Below are positions 60,452 through 64,000 of a stretch of DNA of 64,000 bases, in pieces. This DNA comes from Jezberella montanilacus. GTDB taxonomy: Bacteria > Pseudomonadota > Gammaproteobacteria > Burkholderiales > Burkholderiaceae_B. The stretch is taken from the NCBI RefSeq assembly GCF_003003055.1, contig NZ_PVTV01000014.1, forward strand, positions 62,001-126,000, written 5' to 3'. The notes beneath the pieces were generated by a model. The model made no database searches. It was not told the origin of the DNA and saw nothing but the letters and a program-made list of their open reading frames with translations. The translations under genes were made by a program, and so were the position numbers. Numbering within the stretch: position 1 is the first letter of the stretch; each line of letters starts with the position of its first letter.

Positions 60452-62245
60452 TTATTTATCTTCTACCTGCAAGATGGCCAGGAAGGCCTCTTGAGGAATT
60501 TCAACGCTACCCACCTGCTTCATGCGTTTCTTGCCCGCTTTTTGTTTTTCAAGCAGTTTCTTCTTACGGCTGATATCGCCGCCGTAACACTTAGCCAAGA
60601 CGTTTTTACGCAAGGCCTTAACATTTTCACGGGCAATGATCTCTGCACCAATCGCCGCCTGAATCGCGACATCGTACATTTGCCGGGGGATTAGCTCTCG
60701 CATTTTAGCCACGACCTCGCGACCCCGGTATCTGGCGTTAGAGCGATGACAGATAGTGGATAGGGCATCGACTTTATCCGTGTTGATTAGTACATCGACA
60801 CGCACGACATCAGCAGCCCGATACTCTTTGAACTCGTAGTCCATCGACGCATAACCACGCGAAACTGATTTCAACTTGTCAAAGAAATCCAGCACGATTT
60901 CAGCAAGGGGGATCTCGTAGTGCAAATGCACCTGACGTCCGTGATAGGTCATATCCAGCTGATTGCCTCGTTTGTTGTTACACAAAGTCATCACCGGGCC
61001 AACATACTCTTGAGGCATAAAAAGCGTGACTGTAACAATGGGCTCGCGCACTTCTTCAAGTTTGCCGATTTCAGGTAAGCGCGAGGGGCTTTCGATATGA
61101 ATGACAGTGCCATCGCGTTGCAAAACCTCATACACGACCGAGGGTGCTGTGGTGATGATGTCCATGTCGAACTCACGTTCAAGGCGCTCTTGCACGATCT
61201 CCATGTGCAACAAACCCAAGAAGCCGCAGCGAAAGCCAAAGCCCAGCGCCTGAGAAACTTCAGGCTCGAACATAAGCGCCGCATCATTAAGCTTGAGTTT
61301 TTCAAGCGAATCACGCAGTTGATCGTATTCGCTACTTTCAACCGGATACAAACCAGCAAACACTTGGGGTTTTACTTCTTTAAACCCAGGTAATGGCTTA
61401 TCAGCAGGTTTACCGGCAATGGTGATAGTGTCGCCCACCTTTGCGTCGGCCAGATCTTTGATCCCGGCGATCACAAAACCCACCTCACCTGCGGAAAGCT
61501 GCACCCTGGGCTGTGATTTAGGGGTAAAGACGCCGATCTGCTCGCACAAGTGCGCAGCGCCCGTTGCCATGAATGAGATTTTGTCTTTTGGTTTCAACAC
61601 ACCGTTAACAATACGCACCAGCATGACGACGCCAACGTAATTGTCGAACCACGAATCAATGATCAAAGCCTGCAAGGGTGCGGTCGGATCGCCGACAGGC
61701 GCGGGGATACGTGCGACGACAGCCTCAAGAATCTCGTCTATCCCCATGCCGGTTTTGGCGCTTGCCAAAATTGCGTCCGCAGCATCGATACCAATCACAT
61801 CTTCGATTTCTTCGCGTGCGCCTTCGGGATTGGCAGACGGCAAATCCATTTTATTCAGGATGGGCACCACTTCAACACCCAGTTCGATCGCGGTGTAACA
61901 GTTAGCCACGGTCTGAGCCTCGACGCCTTGCGAGGCATCCACAACCAGAAGCGCGCCCTCACAGGCAGAGAGTGAACGGCTCACTTCATAGGAGAAGTCG
62001 ACGTGGCCTGGGGTGTCAATCAGATTAAGTGCGTAAATCTGACCGTCTGCTGCCTTATATTGCAGCGCTGCAGTCTGCGCCTTGATTGTGATGCCACGCT
62101 CGCGTTCAATATCCATTGAATCAAGGACTTGGGCTGACATCTCGCGGTCTGCTAGGCCACCACAGCGCTGTATAAGACGATCTGCGAGGGTGGATTTGCC
62201 GTGGTCGATATGGGCAATAATCGAGAAATTGCGGATGTGCTGCAT
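60452..62245 (-). CDS. lepA: Elongation factor 4 (LepA)
   Basis: A 597-residue translational GTPase, exactly family length. It begins [20 protein letters not shown], with the P-loop, and has the LepA-specific C-terminal domain ending in an [14 protein letters not shown]-type tail. An ATG at 62245 is chosen because a longer in-frame opening adds 31 non-conserved residues. It acts on stalled or mistranslocated ribosomes. It is followed by lepB. Confidence 0.95.
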   Translation of the reverse strand: MQHIRNFSIIAHIDHGKSTLADRLIQRCGGLADREMSAQVLDSMDIERERGITIKAQTAALQYKAADGQIYALNLIDTPGHVDFSYEVSRSLSACEGALLVVDASQGVEAQTVANCYTAIELGVEVVPILNKMDLPSANPEGAREEIEDVIGIDAADAILASAKTGMGIDEILEAVVARIPAPVGDPTAPLQALIIDSWFDNYVGVVMLVRIVNGVLKPKDKISFMATGAAHLCEQIGVFTPKSQPRVQLSAGEVGFVIAGIKDLADAKVGDTITIAGKPADKPLPGFKEVKPQVFAGLYPVESSEYDQLRDSLEKLKLNDAALMFEPEVSQALGFGFRCGFLGLLHMEIVQERLEREFDMDIITTAPSVVYEVLQRDGTVIHIESPSRLPEIGKLEEVREPIVTVTLFMPQEYVGPVMTLCNNKRGNQLDMTYHGRQVHLHYEIPLAEIVLDFFDKLKSVSRGYASMDYEFKEYRAADVVRVDVLINTDKVDALSTICHRSNARYRGREVVAKMRELIPRQMYDVAIQAAIGAEIIARENVKALRKNVLAKCYGGDISRKKKLLEKQKAGKKRMKQVGSVEIPQEAFLAILQVEDK

Positions 62246-62301
62246 AACGCCTAAAAAGAAGTCTGACTGCCTAAGATCGCCTGAACAAGGTCGTTGATCA
62301 T

Positions 62302-62324
62302 ACAAAAGGGGCGATAAACGCCCC
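62302..62324 (-). terminator. Terminator between mucD and lepA
   Basis: Read on the minus strand, GGGGCG-TTTAT-CGCCCC is followed by TTTTGT. It lies 80 bases after the mucD stop and upstream of lepA, separating the protease transcript from the lepA-lepB-rnc-era-recO operon. Confidence 0.75.
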
Positions 62325-62404
62325 CTCGAATGCGGCAAACCCCTATTCTAGCCGTTCTGGATAGAAATATGATTTGCCGCCCGGCTGACTAAGGATATGG
62401 GCGA

Positions 62405-63958
62405 TTATTCGTCGCTTTTACCTTGTCTGATCGCGATCCACTGGGTTTGCTCACCCCGGCGAACCATTAGACCCACCGGCTTGTTTTTATCGGCAGCGGC
62501 CACTAATTTAGCAAGTTGCTCGGGACCACTCACGTCACTGTCGTTAACCGCCAGAATAATATCGCCTGCCGCGATATCAGCTGCCGCAGCCAACCCACTC
62601 GACTCACTGACCAGCGCGCCACCTTTGATTTTGAGTTTTTTCTGCTGTTCAGCGGGTACCGAGGCCACTTTCATGCCAAGTACTTCGGTTGCCTTTTCGG
62701 TTTTCTTTTCTTCCGGCTCTGACTCTTTTTCAGCGGTTTTATCCGTTATCTTCATTTGAGCAACAACCACGCTCAGGGTAAGTGCTTTACCTTTACGCCA
62801 GACTTCGAGAGAGGATTTGGTACCGGGCTTGGTTTCGCCGACCAGTCGGGGCAGGTCAGACCACTTAACGATGGGCTTACTGTTGAATTTAAGAATCACA
62901 TCGCCTGGTTGCACACCCGCTTTGTCAGCTGGCGTGCCTGCCTCGACCCCGCTGACCATCGCGCCTTCAGCTTTGGGCAAGCCCAGTGCTTCCGAGACAT
63001 CCTTGGTTACTTCACCAATCTGCACACCAATGCGACCGCGAGTCACCTTGCCGTTAGAGCGCAATTGGTCAACCACCAGCATCGCTTCATCAATCGGTAT
63101 AGACAGTGATACGCCCATATAACCGCCACTTCGAGAAACGATTTGCGAATTAATACCAACCACTTCCCCGTTCAGATTTAAAAGCGGCCCACCTGAATTA
63201 CCGGGATTAACCGCGACGTCAGTCTGAATAAAAGGCAAGTATTCACCCGTGTCACGACCGATTGCGCTGACGATGCCCGAGGTCACTGTCGACTCAAGGC
63301 CGAAAGGCGAACCAATGGCAAGAACCCACTGCCCTTTCTTGAGCTGCTTAGGATTACCAATCGCCAGCGCGGTCATCCCTTTTGCGTCAATCTTTAGCAG
63401 CGCCACGTCCGTGCGTTGATCGCTACCGATTACTTTTGCTTTGTATTCCTTGCCACCCGGGACGGTCACAAGGATTTCGGATGCGCCTTCGACTACGTGA
63501 TGATTAGTCAGGATGTAGCCATCATCAGAAATGAAGAAACCTGATCCCACGCCACGCGGCACACTGCGCTGTTCTGGCTCAGGCTGATTTTTACCTTGTG
63601 GTGGCTGTTTACCTTGCGGTGGCATAGGAGGCATGCCGGGCACTTGAAAGTCCGGGCCAAAGAAGTGGCGGAATGCTTCGTAAGGATCTTGACCGCCGCC
63701 AGGCCCAAAGCCGGGTGCTCGCATGGGGATTTTTGCCATCGTACGGATATTCACGACAGCTGGCTCGACCTGTTCAACGATTGTTGTGAAATCCGGCAAA
63801 GATACTTTAGACACCAAACCGGTATTTTGAGCGTGTACCGTGTGGGGATTCACCACACAGGCCACACCTAACAATGTCATCGTAAAACCAATTGTCAGGA
63901 AGGCTCGGCGAGCGAGCGTCGCTGGCAGATACCCAGATAAGCGATACAAATGTTGCAT
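62405..63958 (-). CDS. mucD: DegP/MucD-type periplasmic serine protease
   Basis: A 517-residue Do-family protease with a signal sequence cleaved near VHAQ (about residue 44), a Gly/Pro/Gln-rich loop (about 85-135), catalytic triad His154 (LTNHHVV), Asp184 (RTDVALL) and Ser255 (PGNSGGPL), and two C-terminal PDZ domains. It degrades misfolded envelope proteins. GGAG lies nine bases before the ATG at 63958. Its place ahead of lepA supports the mucD name; the usual mucA/mucB-like genes would be to the right of the window. Confidence 0.92.
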   Translation of the reverse strand: MQHLYRLSGYLPATLARRAFLTIGFTMTLLGVACVVNPHTVHAQNTGLVSKVSLPDFTTIVEQVEPAVVNIRTMAKIPMRAPGFGPGGGQDPYEAFRHFFGPDFQVPGMPPMPPQGKQPPQGKNQPEPEQRSVPRGVGSGFFISDDGYILTNHHVVEGASEILVTVPGGKEYKAKVIGSDQRTDVALLKIDAKGMTALAIGNPKQLKKGQWVLAIGSPFGLESTVTSGIVSAIGRDTGEYLPFIQTDVAVNPGNSGGPLLNLNGEVVGINSQIVSRSGGYMGVSLSIPIDEAMLVVDQLRSNGKVTRGRIGVQIGEVTKDVSEALGLPKAEGAMVSGVEAGTPADKAGVQPGDVILKFNSKPIVKWSDLPRLVGETKPGTKSSLEVWRKGKALTLSVVVAQMKITDKTAEKESEPEEKKTEKATEVLGMKVASVPAEQQKKLKIKGGALVSESSGLAAAADIAAGDIILAVNDSDVSGPEQLAKLVAAADKNKPVGLMVRRGEQTQWIAIRQGKSDE

Positions 63959-64000
63959 CTTGCACTCCGTTAATAGCGAGAGCCGCAATTAATGCGCGGC

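Overview
The window looks like a chromosomal segment of a betaproteobacterium of the order Burkholderiales, most likely family Alcaligenaceae. The evidence is the conserved housekeeping order mucD-lepA-lepB-rnc-era-recO, the divergent lptF / pepA-holC pair, two Bug (TctC-type) tricarboxylate binding proteins without partner membrane subunits, and a GC content near one half as judged by eye. I see no tRNA, rRNA, transposase, integrase, CRISPR array or phage gene. No gene-free stretch exceeds about 300 bases; the longest (about 270 bases each) are 36188-36454 and 49007-49273. Coding is compact: many ATGA/TGATG overlaps, and two convergent gene pairs share a TTAA in their stop codons.

1-1155: the 5' end of an RND efflux adaptor gene, divergent from a TetR repressor, with a strong inverted-repeat operator between them. 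1200-9712: an eight-gene minus-strand operon with a branched-chain-type ABC importer (binding protein, two ATPases, two permeases), an acyl-CoA dehydrogenase, a PaaK-like CoA ligase and an LctP-type permease. It probably imports and CoA-activates an unidentified carboxylate. 9834-13789: an Fbp-type ABC permease and a catalytically odd ATPase downstream of a Bug binding protein, whose ribosome binding site lies in a predicted RNA stem. 13864-24958: a sugar-acid locus with an IlvD/Edd dehydratase, a fumarylacetoacetate-hydrolase-family enzyme, two short-chain dehydrogenases, a sugar ABC importer and a UxaA-family dehydratase. It is organised around a FadR-type GntR regulator, and two near-identical operators (AATTGG-N5-CCAATT) sit in its two divergent promoter regions. 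The set resembles non-phosphorylative L-fucose/L-rhamnose-type degradation.

25011-31236: a NUDIX-metallo-beta-lactamase fusion, a beta-hydroxyacid dehydrogenase, an orphan sugar-binding protein, an MFS carrier and a ketopantoate-reductase-family enzyme. 31349-36187: a thioesterase, then prpE-glcG/hbpS-acs for propionate and acetate activation. 36455-43482: an NlpC/P60 lipoprotein, a DUF2325 protein with a Fur box, a CysB-like regulator, LptF, PepA, HolC, a BI-1 family membrane protein and a DUF4136 lipoprotein. 43496-49006: metallophosphoesterase, TonB, ExbD, ExbB and a TonB-dependent receptor, transcribed receptor first. 49274-57311: a second catabolic island (Bug protein and SDR on one side; acyl-CoA synthetase, HutC-type GntR, acyl-CoA dehydrogenase, thiamine-diphosphate enzyme and alcohol dehydrogenase on the other). 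57272-63958: the housekeeping block recO, era, rnc, lepB, lepA, mucD.

The most interesting items are the degenerate ABC ATPase in a Bug-ABC operon, the RNA stem covering the Bug ribosome binding site, the two-operator GntR regulon with two dehydratase families, and the Fur-box-linked DUF2325 gene. Substrates for all three catabolic loci are inferred from protein families, not proven.
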